Origin: Dactylorhiza incarnata
Lineage: Eukaryota; Streptophyta; Magnoliopsida; Asparagales; Orchidaceae
Length of the DNA: 64,000 nucleotides
Assembly (NCBI GenBank): GCA_033032865.1
Contig: JAWHQI010000185.1
Coordinates: 3,162,001-3,226,000, forward strand
Reading direction: 5' to 3'
Shown here: positions 32,714 to 46,091 of the stretch, in pieces
Layout: each line of letters starts with the position of its first letter
Numbering within the stretch: the stretch's first letter is position 1
Made by a program: the position numbers and the translations under genes
The notes under the pieces: model-generated
What the model saw: only the letters and a program-made list of their open reading frames with translations
Databases searched by the model: none
Told to the model about the DNA's origin: nothing

Positions 32714-35700
32714 TGTAACATCCCCCAGACAGCTAGACCCCCCCAGGTGAATCTGTCCTGACAAGGTCATGACAAGGCCTTGGTAGAGTAGAAATCCCTT
32801 TAACTTAGGCAAGATTAGGATTGAAAGTGCCTTGGACTGCAAATAGCAATTTCTAGTGACCTAGTTTAGGGTTGGATTTTAGGGCCTCATCTTAACCATT
32901 TGGCCCCACCATAGTATCTCTAACCCTTTAGGGGTCCCCTTAGGGCACCAAGGGCACATTGGGGTCAACCAAAGAGGCCAAATTGACCAAAGTCAACCCT
33001 AACCCTAAATTGGTCAAAGTAGCCTAATTAGGGTCAATTAACCCTCACCATGCCAAATTGACCACTCATCTAGGTCTAGAATATCATGAGAGACCTAGTG
33101 GGCCTAAAAGCCCCATCATGGGACCCCCAGTGGTGCAAATTGACCAAAATGCCCTTTAGGTCAAAAATGGCAATTCTTCACAAGTGCCCTAATTGACCAT
33201 CACCATGTTAAATTGACCCTACCCTTAAGGTTACCATGTCATAGGGGACCCAGTGGACCAAAAAGCCCCTTGACTGGGTCAACCCTAGGGCTCAATTTGA
33301 CCAAAGTCAACTTAGCCTATTTTGGTCAAATTAGCTTAAATTGGGTCAACCAAGACTCATGTGACCAAATTGACCCCACCAGTAGTTTCTAAACTTATTT
33401 TGGAATCCATTGGACCCAAAAGCCCCATCCTAGGGTCACCCAATTGTTCAATTTGACCAAAAGTCAAACTTGCCCAAATTAGGTCAAATCTCTTAAACCT
33501 AGCCCAATCCCTTTGGGCTAAGCCCAAATTGACCTCTTGACCAGCCTAGTAGACTGATATTAAACATGAGAGAGAGGTAAAAATCGGCCATGATGAGTAG
33601 GAGAGAGAAAAACCCAATTTTGGAGGAGAGAGAAGGTGGTGTTCATGGCCATTAAGAGGATACACCCCTTGGAATCCCCATTGATGTCCCATTTCATCTC
33701 CCCTGATGAATGTGGAGGGAATTCCAGGAGTTTTCTGGAGGAATTGAAGGCAGGGGGGATGCATTAGGGTGGCCGGCCATGGGGGAGTGGAGGGGTCACA
33801 TGGTGATCTCTTGATGGAGCCCTCCTCTCATTAAATTGAGGCCTCCACTAGCTTCATAAGGGGGAGAGGAGTTGAAACCCCCACTTTCCCGACCCTTTCA
33901 GTGCTCAGAGGAGGAGATTCCATGGCACCCAAAGCTTGGAGAAGTAAAAATGGTGGCCGGCGATTGGAGCCACCAAAACCCCCAAACAAGGTCTGATCCT
34001 CCTCCTCCTTACTCGTGCTAGTATCTTAGATCGAATTAGGTGAGAAATCGGGCTCAAAAGAGCCCGATCGGAGAGTTGAAAATTCAGATTTTTCATGGAA
34101 ATTCACCCTCTTGAGTTCGCCGGAAACCGCCCCTCCGGCGGCCGTGCCGCCGCCCGGCGATAGCCCCCACCTCGACGAAGGTGGTGGCGGTGGTGGCCGG
34201 CCAGGGAGGTGGCCGGGTGGCCGGGAAATGACCTTGGAAAATGCTACAGGAAGTGGCGTTTTTTTTGATGTTTTTCGGCCTAAGGAAGAAGATGAACAGT
34301 GCCTTGTTTTATATTAAATGTTATTAGGTGATTTTTTAGGTATTATTTTTACCAGAACTTGATTTTAATTACTAAAAATACTAGATGCCCTCTACAGAAA
34401 AAGTGCCCAACATGAAAGTTGTAGGCCTTGACCCCTAGAGTCATACAAAATTGAGTTCACCCAATTTGGAGTCCTGGTTTGACCTCAGCACCCATTTTAG
34501 TGCAAAGTTTGTCTGAACTTTGAAAGGGTGCCCACACCAATCCACTTATCCAAATGACTTTAAATTTGGACCAGTGGTGAGTCATACCTAGGGCTATGTA
34601 ATATCCAAAAATCAGATTTTTTGGAGAAACTTTTCCTAAAGTTTTTGTAGAAATTTAATAATCCTTACATAAATTATTTGGAGGGTCAAATGACCTCCAA
34701 TCACCACCAAATTTTGGTGGAGTGTTATTAGGGTCATGATAAAATCCTGGTTAAAATCTCAACTCCTTTGAAGTTCATTTGATTAGGTTACCACTAGGCC
34801 AAAGTTTTGTCCATTTAAGGGAAAATTTGTGAATTAGGGCTATTTGGGATTTTCATGATAAACCATCTCCAAAAGGAGTGGATCCTTGTCCACTGCCCTA
34901 ATATCACCTAAGTCACCTCCAAGAGAGTTTTGGGGTCATGGGGAGTTGGTTTGCCCTAGGACTTGGGGTAGGAGTACCTTGGGGTGCAAATAGCCAAGTA
35001 GAGAATCATTGGCCGATTAGGTCCTTTGAGACTTGAGACTTCTTAGGAAGGTCAGTGGGATGAAGTTGAGACCCCATGAGGAGTTTGGTGAGCATAGGAG
35101 TTGTTTTGCTCAAGGTCATAGGGTTGATCCCTATGGGGTGGAATTTGGGGTTGTGAAGGACATAGGGGAGTTTGTCCTTGGAGAGGGGTGTGTTGAGCTC
35201 CTCTGAGTGTTATAAGTGATATAATACCCTCACAAGAAGTTTGAGTGGAGTTGGTGAAGTTTTGACCCTAACCCTAGGTTAAACCCTAATGGGGTGCAAT
35301 TAGAGGCTAATGAAGGAAGAGGGGTCAAACCTTAATGGTTTGACTTGAAATTTTGGGGAGGTAGTCTTGGTGACCAGAGAATGCTACTGTGAGAAATTGG
35401 AGGGATTTGGAGTTGCAAATCCTAAGTAATAAACCCTTGGGTAGATTTGTAAATAATTAGGGTTTGGGGTTTTAGGAAGAAACAGTACTTATTGATTTAC
35501 CATTTTCTGTCACAAACTTGGTTTTAATGCTATTGATCTCTGGAAGAATCTGTTAGACCATGAGAAGACTTTTTGGGGTTCAAAGTGTAATATTTCACAT
35601 TGTAGACAATTTTTGGGAGGATCAATTTTAGGGTGTTAATTTACTGTAATTGCATGAAACTTTGCAGGATGTCTTTTCATACCAATATGTACCCACTGTA

Positions 35701-38059
35701 ATTTTCTCATAATTTATGGATTAATATTTTTGGTATCTCTAGTTCATTTTGGAATTATTTATAAATATATCCTTTGAGGAAATTACAAATGTAACTTCTG
35801 TGTTATGTGGTCAAACTTGGTAGAACTAGTATGATTCACCACTGTATGAATTTGCATAAGATTGGGAGTCCATATAAGGGTACCTCCTTTGGAATTTATT
35901 GGTAATAAATGAGTTTTGGAATTTTTAAAAATAGTAAATCTTGCTGGATTTCCCTAAGATTTCATGAATACTGATTAATAGGTACTTTAGATTTATGTAA
36001 AAATTGGGAGGGGCATTGGAAGTCAGAAAAGTGCACTTGTAGTTCAAACCCTAGGAAGTTGTCCTTGGGAAAAATGGTTTTAAATATTAATAATATGGGA
36101 AAATTATGGAACTCTGGAATGGACCTTAAATCAGTGACATGGACCCCCAGTGAGAATACTGGGTCATAGAGTTGATTAATTAATGTACTTCCCTTCATGA
36201 GGATCAAAACGTTAAGGGTGGTCTGCGTTTAGCAAAATGGCAATTTTGGGTCTGTAGGCCAAATTGGCTTGTTTTGATTGGAGATGTGAGGGTCTAATGG
36301 TAATCATATGGATATGAGAGGACCCTTGGGGAGAATTAAGGTTTGATGGGTCCTAGGGTGGTGGGGTGCCATTCTTGGGGTAGGTTGTCATGTGGATGAC
36401 GAAAGATCTTCTTTTGTCTTTTAAGACCTAAAAGCACTTAGGTTTAGACCAGGTGAAATGTTAAGAGGGTTTCTTAAGGGTAGTAACTAATAACATTAAG
36501 TGTCTTGGGAGTGGGAACTTTGGGGTGTCATCCCATAGTGGTTCCTAGTACCATAGCGAGCCCCTCACAGGGTAACCCTCGGGAAGTCCAAGACTAACCC
36601 TAACTCATAGGAGTAAAACATTGTACAAGATTAACTAATAACACACTCATCCATACCCTATGGTTTCGGAAGTTTAGTTGGATTGGTTGTCCGAGCGGTG
36701 GGCTCGGTGGCTGTTGCAGCAGACTAGTTAGTCTGGTGAGCTTATGGCTCGGAAGGTTATTGATGACGGGCAGGTTAGCCCGGGGAGCTTTTGGCTCGGA
36801 AGGTAATTGATGACGGGCAGGTTAGCCCGGGGAGCTTTAGGCTCGGAAGGTTATTAATGGCGGGCAGGTTAGCCCCGGGGAACTCATGGCTCAGAGATAG
36901 GAAGTAGAACATGTTGCATGTGCACTGAAGGTGGTGGGTCTTCGGTATTGGACGGTCGTTCACACCGACGTCAATACGTTGACTCGGCGAGTGTGGTTTT
37001 ACACTTAGCCTTGATAGTCTGGCGGTCCAGTCAGCAAGAGTACGCAGACGCTCCGCGGGTATAGTGGAGGCGTACAATAGGTCTAGGTTGGGTAGTGTGA
37101 ATACCAACCTAGAGGTGGGCGGGGCCCAACCCACCGCTTCCGTTTGCCACTACGGGAGTATCCTGGGAGTCTAGCTCGCTCCAAAAAGGGGGAACTAAAG
37201 GTCTATGCGCATAGAGTCGAAGTGTGTGAGTTGCACTTGTATGATCATAGCATAACAGCATACTAGCATGTCATAGCATAAACATTGCATTCAACCTACC
37301 CCTAACGTATAAGTCGGTTATGGGACTTCTTATACGGTAGGCCCTGCTAAACGACCCCTTGGTCTATAGGTTTGTATGGGCATTCCTATAAATCAATGGT
37401 TACTTTCATATTACATTACTTGATATTATACTTACTGCTTACTGTTCTTTATATACTTGTTACCATTATTGCTTCAGTTATATACGTACAAATGTGTAGA
37501 GTAGAATCATTTCATGTACCACTGTCACCTGCTTGTTCCCACTCTGCCTTTGGTCCTCCTTTTCACTCCTCCCCGCTTGGTGCCTAGGAGCCACGGGTTT
37601 AGGGGCGGGGGATTGTTGACTTAGTCTTTTTGACTAACGGTCGGTGGACCATATCATTTTAGGAGTTCGAGGAGACGCAGCAACACCAGAGGTCGGAGCA
37701 GACGGAGGCGGGCCGGTCTAGTACAGGAGCACAGGATTCAAGATCTGTGAGTGTTTAGTAGTTAGCTTCCGCGAGTGATCTTGTAGTGAGGAAATGATGT
37801 ATAGGGCAAGAGCCCTTTTTGTTGTAACCCTTGTATCTTTTATTCAGTTAATATATGTGGACATTTACCTTTATGGTTTTAATTCATGTGATTCTGTGGA
37901 CTTGTCTTCTCTTTATTGTACTTTTCTTCGTGATCGATTCGGCCGGCAGGATCGGCGTTTTGTGGTGGCGACCTTCCCGAGTGAAGGTGTCACCGCAAAA
38001 CGGCGGTTCTGGGCCTAAGACCCGGTGGTTTTTGCAAAAAAAAAAAATGGGGTCTTACA
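32714..38059 (+). repeat. E2 3' LTR (5346 bp)
   Basis: It is nearly identical to the 5' LTR. By eye I find roughly fifteen to twenty substitutions, one 9-bp deletion near 35827, and a length change in the terminal A run. This indicates a recent insertion. Confidence 0.95.
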
Positions 38060-38965
38060 CGTCATTCTCACGCACTAGAACTATCCTATGCCAATGCTTC
38101 AAAGATCGCTTGGGGCAAGTTCTAGCCCCCGAGAAATATTCTCCTTTCTCCTGACTCAAGCAATATGAGTCTAACGATACTTTACACACATCCCTATGCT
38201 ACTTTTTGATTGACACCGAATTCACCATTTGACTAGAGTAAACAATATTTACACTAAAAGAAAAGCATAAAACAAAAAAATATAAAAAGAAATCTAATTT
38301 ATACAAATCCCTATACTCACATGAGTACAAGACTAGGAACACCGGAGTCAACATTTTACTCCACTACATAATTTAAATGCCAGCACAATGATTTTCCCAA
38401 TCACGCAAAGGAAATGAGTTATACTCGATACGCGCATATGGCTAAGTACACGCTCAAGTGGGTGTTGTGGTGTGCATATAAAATGAATAATACAGCTTAA
38501 GTAAAAGCTTCTAGTATGCTATGCAATAGTGCACGTGAGCGGGCATAGAAAATAGCTCTCCCCCAGACTTAAACTAAACAATCCAACACAATATATAATT
38601 ATGATATTCAAAATATACCTAGGGGAGGAGAGTACCCATTGCTCAGTAGGTGAGCATACCATAAGATGCATGTAAATCCAGGGCAAAGCAGTCATACGAA
38701 GAATCACAACCATCGCCTTCACAAATAGAAAATGCATGTAGTGGGGGTGAGCTCTGCAAAAACATGAAAGAAAAATAAAAACTGAATTAAAGAGAATGCA
38801 TATATAAAAGTAAGATAACTACTGAGGTTATTGTCCTCCCAGCACGACTTATTCAGAACTTTAAGAGTTCTAGCTAATGGGGGTATGAAAAAGGAAATAA
38901 ACAGGTAACTGTTCTAATATGCGTGTCGGTAGCGGGTACCTATACGGAGACAGAACATTTACCCC
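38060..38965 (-). mobile_element. V 3' non-coding region, third piece
   Basis: The piece starts with cgtca (38060-38064), the right duplication of E2, and aligns with E4 at about 53810-54560. A third GTCTGGGGG motif lies at 38560-38568. No coding potential is seen. Confidence 0.78.
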
Positions 38966-39231
38966 TCAACCTAAATAGTAATAATACCTGTGCGTCACAG
39001 GTAGAGGGAATAAAAAGTAAGACGAGGAGGAGGAGTACTCCTCACAAATCACACTAAAAACATCCTTGCCCAGCAAGGTGTCGTCTTCAGGGAGGCAGTA
39101 GGAGGAGAAGGCAATGAATAAGGCTTCCTCTATGGAGGAGGGATCAACCTCCTCACAAGAGAGGATACACTCATCATTGACTTGAGCAAAATGCTCAAGT
39201 CCTCCCGAAGTACCTGTGAAGACTCAACCTG
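38966..39231 (-). pseudogene. V acidic protein C-terminus, second copy, cut by U
   Basis: Bases 39079-39231 match 14435-14607 with several substitutions and a one-base deletion near 39195. They come from a second V internal region. The frame runs on past the point where E1 interrupts the other copy and ends at a TGA (38966-38968). It is broken at 39231 by the U LTR. The last five bases, acctg, are the predicted U duplication. Confidence 0.6.
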
Positions 39232-40732
39232 TGATGGAACAACCCTATTACTGATTTGGGCTAGAAATACTATGTGTTGACTAGGATGAAGTTGACCCCC
39301 ATTGTATAGTCTAAGGGTTATAGCTTTAGGCTGATAAGATAGCTAGAACTTAGGATTTCTCTTAAATTTCTGCGTTCGACGAACTCAATACTGGTTCGAC
39401 GAACTGCTCTCTGTGTTCGACGAACGGCCATCTCTCTGTGTTCGACGAACGGCTTACTCCAGTCTCAGCGGTCGACGATCTTCAGTTCTCAGCGGCTCAG
39501 CGGTCGATGAATTCTTTAGTTCGACGAACTCTAACTTGAGATCGACGAACACCATCCTGTGTTGGATGAATTCTTTATCAGATGTTCAGTTCGACGAACT
39601 CTTCCTTCAGGTCGACGAAATCTTATCTGAGCTCGACAAAATTTCTCCCAGTCTGTTCAGATCAGCTATTCTATTTCTCTGAACTCGGTTTATCTATCAG
39701 ATTCAGTTTTATTCTTCATTTGGAGTTATTCTTCCAGATAAGACATGTTTTATCTTTCCTATTAATTTTATTGGAAAAGGATATCATTTTTTATTGAAGA
39801 GGAAAGGAATTAAGATTGGTTGAATCAGTGGAAGTTCCAAGAAAAGATTTAATGCGGATTATTCTATTCCTATTCAGAGAGATTTGAAATTCAAATCAGT
39901 CGTATTCTTCCAGAAAATATAGTATACCAGAAAAGAAAAAGAAGAAAGACACAGAGATAGAAAATATCAGAGCATCTGTTGAGAGAAATTATTCAGAGAG
40001 AAAAAGAAAAGTTCATCTTCCTCAAGCAGCATCTCATTCTCTGAGAACATCTTCAAGATCAATTTCTCAGTCTTTCTGTTGCAAGTTTTCAAATCTTCTA
40101 TAGAGCAACAATAATCTGAGGAACATCTGTCTCTTAGATTCATCAGCTTATCAAGGAAGATATTTTCATTCAAGAGAAAGCTCCATCCTCAAGCTGTCAA
40201 GAATTTCAATCAGACAGGGGGAGCTTTACACCATCATCCACTAGAGTCTTCTCTCAGATTGTTGACAGAGTAGAACTTCTTAACCTCTTTATTCCATATT
40301 GTACAGGGTTCTAACTCAATTTAAAAGTTAAACTCTTGGTGGCAGGGCACCTGAACAAAAACCTGTGGTTTGGTTAGAGCAACTGATCAGAAGCTCACAT
40401 GGTGTGTGGACACCAGATCAAAAACCCCTTGGTGATAGGGCACCTGATCAAAAACCTAGTGGATCCTACCATGTGTGGTTGAAGAGTAGACGTACCCAGG
40501 ATTATTGGGGAACTACTATAAAAATCCTTGTGTCTCTGTGCTTGTGATTTTCTGTGTTGTTGTGCTGTGCTGATTTGTTTTTATTTAGTTTTTATAACTC
40601 ACTCAATATACACACATATATATATCACTATTTTAATTCCGCTATTAAATTAAGGGAAAGGTTTTTAATACTCTATTCACCCCCCCCCCCCCACCCCTCT
40701 AGAGTAACATTAAGATCTAACCTCCACTTTCA
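39232..40732 (+). repeat. U 5' LTR (1501 bp)
   Basis: It runs from TGATGGAAC to CACTTTCA. An array of TTCGACGAA-type motifs, with GTCTCAGCGGT (39462-39472), lies at about 39372-39642. A C run (40680-40692) precedes the end, as in many Sirevirus LTRs. The outer partner LTR is not in the window. Confidence 0.88.
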
Positions 40733-40734
40733 AT

Positions 40735-40746
40735 TGGTATCAGAGG
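40735..40746 (+). other. U primer-binding site
   Basis: TGGTATCAGAGG lies two bases after the LTR end. It is an initiator-Met-type site. Confidence 0.92.
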
Positions 40747-40844
40747 GTAGTTGATTCTTTACAGGCTAACACCTGAATCACAAAGATCAATTAGATCTTA
40801 AATTCTTTCAGAGTTTTTATTTCATTTATTTTGTTTAAAAACTC

Positions 40845-42532
40845 ATGGCACAAAACAAAGAATATTCTAGCACAAGACCTCCTATGTGCAATCTCAGTAA
40901 GTTTGCACTATGGAAGGCAAGGATTAGATTGTACATGAATTCTATTGATGAGGAAATCTTCAATGTGATTTTGACAGGACCTCCAGCTCTCACAACAACA
41001 ACTAGTGCAGACACCACAACTAACAACAATGTTGTTCCACCAGCTGAGTGGACTGAAGCCCAAAAGAAGCAAAGAAGTGCAGATGCAAAAGCAATGAACA
41101 TTCTAGCACAAACAATGTCTGATGACATTTTTCAAAAAGTAGTGGAATGCACCTCTGCAAGAGAAATCTATATCTCTCTCAACAATATGGTTGAAGGATC
41201 AGCTGATGAAAGAAAGGACAGAAGATCTCATCTTATTTCTCAATATAAGAATTTCAAAAAGGGAGAATCTGAGACAGTGGCTGACATGTATAATAGGCTC
41301 AGCCTCATAATTAATGAGCTGAAGACCTTGGACAAAGTGATCTCTATCACTGAAGTCAATGATAAGATCCTTATGTGCTTCCCCAGCACATGGGACTCTA
41401 GGATCTGGCCAATAAAGAAGCCAGAAGCCTTAATGAGATCTCAACTAAGAGCTTGTTAGGCAAACTCAAATCCTATGACCAGCTTATCAAAACCAGAGAA
41501 GCTGAACAATCTACTTCATCTCCAGCATCCAAGAAGGAGAGAAGCATAGCTTTTCAAGCTGAAGAAGAAGAAAAGGCTCCAAGAGATGAGGAGTTCATGA
41601 GCCTTCTAGCCAAAAGGTTCTACAAGATGGCTAAGAAGGACTTCAGAAAGAAAGACTCCAGATCAAGAGAAAAGCCAAGGTATGAAAAGTCAAATTCTAA
41701 AGAAATTATTTGTTATGGCTGCAGGAAACCTGGACATATTCTGCCAGAATGTCCAGAGAATTAGAAGAAAGAGGAGAAAAAGAACAAAGAAGAAAGAAAG
41801 CACTCCAGCAAATCTTCCTCTCACAAACACAAACAGAAGGGAAGAGGATTTGTGGCAGAAACTTGGAGTGACACTGAATCAGAATCATCATCCAGCTCAT
41901 CTGATGATGAAGAAGAATCAAAGGAGAATGATCAGTGCCTGATGGCAATTTATGACTTAAGCAGTGAGTCAGCAAGTGCATCTTCATCCAGCTTTTCTGA
42001 TGATGAAGATGATGAAGAAGAAAAGAGCTTCTGCATGATGGCTATCAATGCCTCAGCTAACAATTCAGATGAAGAAGAATCAGAATCAGTAGCTGGAAAT
42101 GATGTTGATCAGGTAATCTCTAATTTTGATTTCAATTCAGTTGGATTCAAGGTTCTTTGCTTAGACTTAATAAAATCTGAGAAGGAAGTAATCTCTCTCA
42201 GAAATAAGCTTGCTGAAATGAATAAAATAAATGAATAAAATGCTAATCTTAAGAAAGATTTGGCTGTCTATTGAGAACAAATTATTCTCATTGAGAATAA
42301 ACTTTTTGAGGCCAAGAAATTTGAAGAATCCCTAGATGGGAGAAGCATCAAACTGATGGACATTACAAGCACAGTAAATGCCAGATTAAGTGGCAAACTA
42401 GGCTTGGGTGCATCATCAAGTGAGCCACCTCTTATTAAGAAGAACTTACTTACTACACCTATAAAATTCATTTTTGCTAAGAGCAAAGAGGTTGTAGATG
42501 CCAATAAAAACATTTCAAGCAAGGCTGTCAAG
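40845..42532 (+). pseudogene. U gag (Sirevirus), frameshifted and cut
   Basis: The ATG at 40845 opens a copia gag: LSKFALWKARIRLYMNSIDE, then AKAMNILAQTMSDDIFQK and CTSAREIYISLNNMV. A one-base loss near 41430 moves the frame. The new frame holds a CX2CX4HX4C knuckle (CYGCRKPGHILPEC, ending near 41752). Stops follow at 41762-41764 (TAG), 42236-42238 (TAA) and 42272-42274 (TGA), within the long Lys/Ser/Glu-rich C-terminal extension typical of Sirevirus gag. T insertion ends it at 42532. Confidence 0.9.
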
Positions 42533-44279
42533 TGTTGGGAATAGTGCCAAACATTGTTCCTGATTTGAAGAAGTGCTCAGCTCAATGATAAGTGCAAGTT
42601 GTATTTAATGCTACATCTAGCTCACGCTTGCAGAGATCGACAAAGTACTTTAACTATTTCTGTAAGTACTATATATATTGTCAAGAAGAACAAGATTCGT
42701 CGAACGCAGAAGGAAGATCGTCGACCGCTGAGACTCAGCAAGATCGTCGAACTCATAAGGAAGATCGACGACTGTTGAGATTTGGCGTGTTCATCGAACG
42801 CAGAAGCAAGATCGTCGAACTCAGAAGGAAGATCGACGACCGATGAGATTTGGTGTGTTCGTCGAACGCAGAAGCAAGATCGTCGAACTCAGAAGGAAGA
42901 TCGTCGACCGCTGAGAATGGGCAAGATCGTCGAACGCAGAGAAGACGCAGTATCATCGACTTCATCAAAGTGGCCTTGTCGTCGAGAAAGAACAAACATC
43001 GTCGTGAAGAAGCCTTGTCGCTGAAAAGGCTAAGTATGACTGATGGCGTCGAACATCGTCGTAAAGAAGGCGTGTCGTCGAGAAATCAAGGTGGTTACGA
43101 CGACACAGTCAGAGATGGCGTATCGTCGTATATACAGAAGAGCAAGAGTATCTCATATCGTCGAGATACCAGTATGAGATGGAGAAGCAAGAACAACTAA
43201 AGATCTATCAAGGCGTAAGGGTTCGACAAAGTTATGACGTCGAGATATTGTTCATGATGTCGTAACAATGGAAGTATCGTCGAGACAGATTCAAATGTTG
43301 CAGACGCGCTGTCAGCATTTAATGTCGCCACCTGATTGTCCAATCAGCGCGTGCTCTTATGGAATGGGGCATCTGACATTAAAGGACATCACATGTTACC
43401 GTTATGTGGCTCACCTGTCCTATAAAAGGGAACAGTGATGCCCTATAAAATAACTAAGAAGAAAGAAAAAAAGAATGAGAAAGTATCTCGCTGCTACACT
43501 TCAATAGAACAGTATTCTCGGCGGAGAAGAAGAAGATCAAGTAGAGAACAAGCATCAAGTGCTCTCTAAAGAATCAGTCATCATCATCGACTAAAAAGTT
43601 GCCGATCAACACCAGGCAAAAGAAGTGAAGGCTGAAGAAGATCCAGTGCTGAATCTCCGGATTAAGAAGCTTCTTCTTCAACCTAAGGAAGCCAATCTTC
43701 ATTAGGCTAAAGTTGCCAATCTTCATCCGGCATAAGTAACAGTTATTTCTACTGTAATCTCTTGTAAAGGCTCGCGGGCCTATTTGTCTAGCTTGAGGGC
43801 AGGAGAGCTGTGAGGCTTGAGGGCCAGGGCAGGGCACTTGTGGGTGCGATTTGTCGAGCTTGCGCGCTTGGGGGCAGTAGGGGCTTGCGGGCCCAGGCTG
43901 TTGAGACTTTCGGGTCCGTGTTGTAGGGCTTGAGGGCCTGAGTGTTGAGTTTGCGGGCTCGGGGTAAGTAGGGGCCTGCGGGCCTAGGCTGTTGGACTTG
44001 CGGGTCTGAGGTGTAAGGCTTGAGGGCCTGAAGATTTGGCGGCGTTTGCCGAGCCTAGCACACTGCTAGGTAGGCGTAGAGGGAAAGAGGACTACTTAAG
44101 ACACCCTGTCTTGAAGAACCTCTATACATCGTTGTGTGTTTTCTGTGTCATGCTCTTTATTTCATAGATCTATTAATCAGGGACAAAGAACACCATAAAG
44201 GGAACAACTTAATTTGAAATATCTATTCACCCCCCCCCCCCCCCCTCTAGGTGATTAAGTAGACATCCTATAAACAACA
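42533..44279 (+). repeat. T 5' LTR (1.75 kb)
   Basis: It runs from TGTTGGGAATAG, like the S LTR start, to aaacaaca. A TCGTCGA-type motif array (about 42695-43280) lies upstream of the TATA box TATAAAAGG (43421-43429). Decayed repeats of ggcttgcgggcc/ggcttgagggcctg fill about 43770-44040, downstream of the likely transcription start. A run of 16 C is at 44230-44245. Confidence 0.9.
42695..43280 (+). promoter_or_regulatory. T LTR palindromic motif array
   Basis: More than fifteen TCGTCGA or TCGACGA motifs occur, plus ACCGCTGAGACT (42724-42735, the reverse of AGTCTCAGCGGT) and GTTACGACGACACA (43094-43107). The array ends about 140 bp upstream of the TATA box. Confidence 0.7.
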
Positions 44280-44281
44280 AG

Positions 44282-44293
44282 TTGTATCAGAGG
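44282..44293 (+). other. T primer-binding site (one mismatch)
   Basis: TTGTATCAGAGG follows the LTR by two bases. The second base is T where other copies have G. Confidence 0.8.
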
Positions 44294-44360
44294 TAGGTTG
44301 TTCAAAGAAAAGCTTAACAGCTTGAACAGATCTGCCATTGGGTGTCCAAGTATCACAGCT

Positions 44361-45836
44361 ATGGAGTCAAGGATAGTTGTTTATTCTAGAGAGAACTTTG
44401 CCCTTTGGAAAATTAGAGCAAGAACTTACATGGAGGCAATGGATCCCAGAATGTTTTTAATTACTCAAAAAGGACCCTCCATAATAAAAGTTGAGAGTCT
44501 CCTAGCCAGCCTGGACAAAGAAGCCAAAGATATTCTTGTTGATGCAGTTGACATCTCAACATTTCAGAAACTAGCTCACTGCATAACAGCAAAAGAGATG
44601 TGGGACTCCCTATCAATCCTTATGGAAGGATCAGAAGAAGAAAGAAGCAAAGCAGCTAAGAAGAAAATCAGAACACTGAATGACAGTGACTCAAGCTGTT
44701 TAGACTCAGAAGAGAAAAATCAGTTTGGACTGACTGTCCTATCTGAGTCAGAGGAAGAAGTCAAGGATGAAATCCCACCTGAACAAGTATGCATAAGAGC
44801 TCCTATATCTACTTCAGACTCAGAATCAGAGACGAGCTCATCTGGTAATGATGACTGGCCCAAGTCATACAATGACCTCTTAGAAGATGCTCAAGATGTT
44901 GTGCAAGGAGCAGGATGCAAAAATCTCCTCTCTTCAAGCAAGAAATCTTGATCTCTCAGAGAAAGCAGAAAGGCTAACTCTAGAGAATGCATAGTTTTGT
45001 CAACTCAAAAAGGACTTCAAGGCAAGCTCCAACCTTGACTTGATAGACAAATTTGGAAAAACTCTGAAGGCATTGATTGAAAGCAAAGAGCTGTGCTGCT
45101 CACTAACCAGAGAAGTAGTTCTTCTGAAGAAGGACAAATTTCATCCCAAAGTTTTGAATCTAAAAATGACAACATCAGAAGGGTGGAGAGTAAACTCCCC
45201 TTTATGGTAAAGCCTATGTCAAGCTCCTCCAAACCAGAAACCTCTCCTCTACTAGTAAATGGTTGCTGCTCCACTCAGAAAAGGGAGCAGGTATGCTTTA
45301 AGGAAGACAGATCAGGCAGACCCTGTAGGAAGAAGGCTAACTTGAGGAAGGTAAGCTCGCCCTCCAACAAGAATTCTGGGCAATCCAATCTTTGGTATTT
45401 CAAGTTTGGGAACTCCACAAGTAGAGCAAATATCATGCCAAAAACCACAAAGGTACCTCAAGAAGTCATGAGGAGGCAGAAACTTGCTAAGCCCAGAGAA
45501 GAGAAGAAATTCTCAGAAAAGACTAAATCCAGATGGAAAATAGTGAATGGTGACAGCAAACATCATATCTACCATCAGCACAGTTCACCTTCTCTGCCTC
45601 ATTCATTTGTTCACACACAAAGAACTACTGCTCATACAGTCAGACAGAAAAGAAGATATAATAGGTATGAATGTTGGTGTTGTGGAAAGACTGGGCACTT
45701 TGCAATTGATTGTTGGTACAATCCAACTGCTCCAAGGGTAACAAATGATAAACTGGCAAATAATCTTTTTCATAATCACTATGCATACCCTAGGCAGTTA
45801 TATCCAGTATGCCCGTCAAAGCTAACAATTTCCTAG
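44361..45836 (+). pseudogene. T gag (Sirevirus), internally deleted and frameshifted
   Basis: The ATG at 44361 is followed by RENFALWKIRARTYMEAMD and CITAKEMWDSLSILMEGSEE, which match the U gag N-terminus. The capsid C-terminal part after MEGSEEERSK is missing. A coiled-coil segment around 44930-45120 is readable only in other frames. The frame resumes at about 45120 and ends with the knuckle CWCCGKTGHFAIDC (about 45676-45717), the counterpart of the S knuckle. The gag stop TAA is followed by TTTTGCAGGT. Confidence 0.85.
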
Positions 45837-46091
45837 GACCCAAATTCACTAGGGTTCCTAAGGGCGTGTAATCATATTTTGCAGGTAGTCCAAGTGCCCA
45901 CCAGAAGCAAATCTGGGCCCTGGACAAGGTGGCTGTTCTGACCCACTGTCAGAACAGCAAAGTTTATTTACCAACAAAACTAATGCAGGTATCTTACTAA
46001 AAGAGGGCTAAAAGTTGGATAGGGTTGGTGCAAAAGGATAACTCCCAAGCAGAGCGAAAGAATGTCTTAGGCAGACATGTAAGGAAGAATT
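45837..46091 (+). mobile_element. T gag to env-like spacer, remnant of pol start
   Basis: The first 60 bases resemble the gag/pol junction of S (TTGCAGGT, then AGT.CAAGT, then a stretch readable as QIWALDK). The rest of pol is absent. No other gene is seen. Confidence 0.6.

Larger units (their letters stand above)
25414..38059 (+). mobile_element. E2: LARD-like element with two 5.35-kb LTRs (12.6 kb)
   Basis: Two near-identical LTRs (25414-30766 and 32714-38059) flank only 1947 bp of internal sequence. The duplication cgtca is perfect (25409-25413 and 38060-38064). A clean initiator-Met primer site follows the 5' LTR. No protein is encoded anywhere. The LTR ends and the AATTTCG-AGGA-CGAAATT motif before the 3' LTR tie it to E1. 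It must have been mobilised by proteins of another element. Confidence 0.95.
39232..42532 (+). mobile_element. U: Sirevirus-type Ty1/copia element, 5' part
   Basis: It has a 1.5-kb LTR, a primer site and a gag, then is cut at 42532 by insertion of T. The rest of U should lie beyond T, outside the window. Confidence 0.9.
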
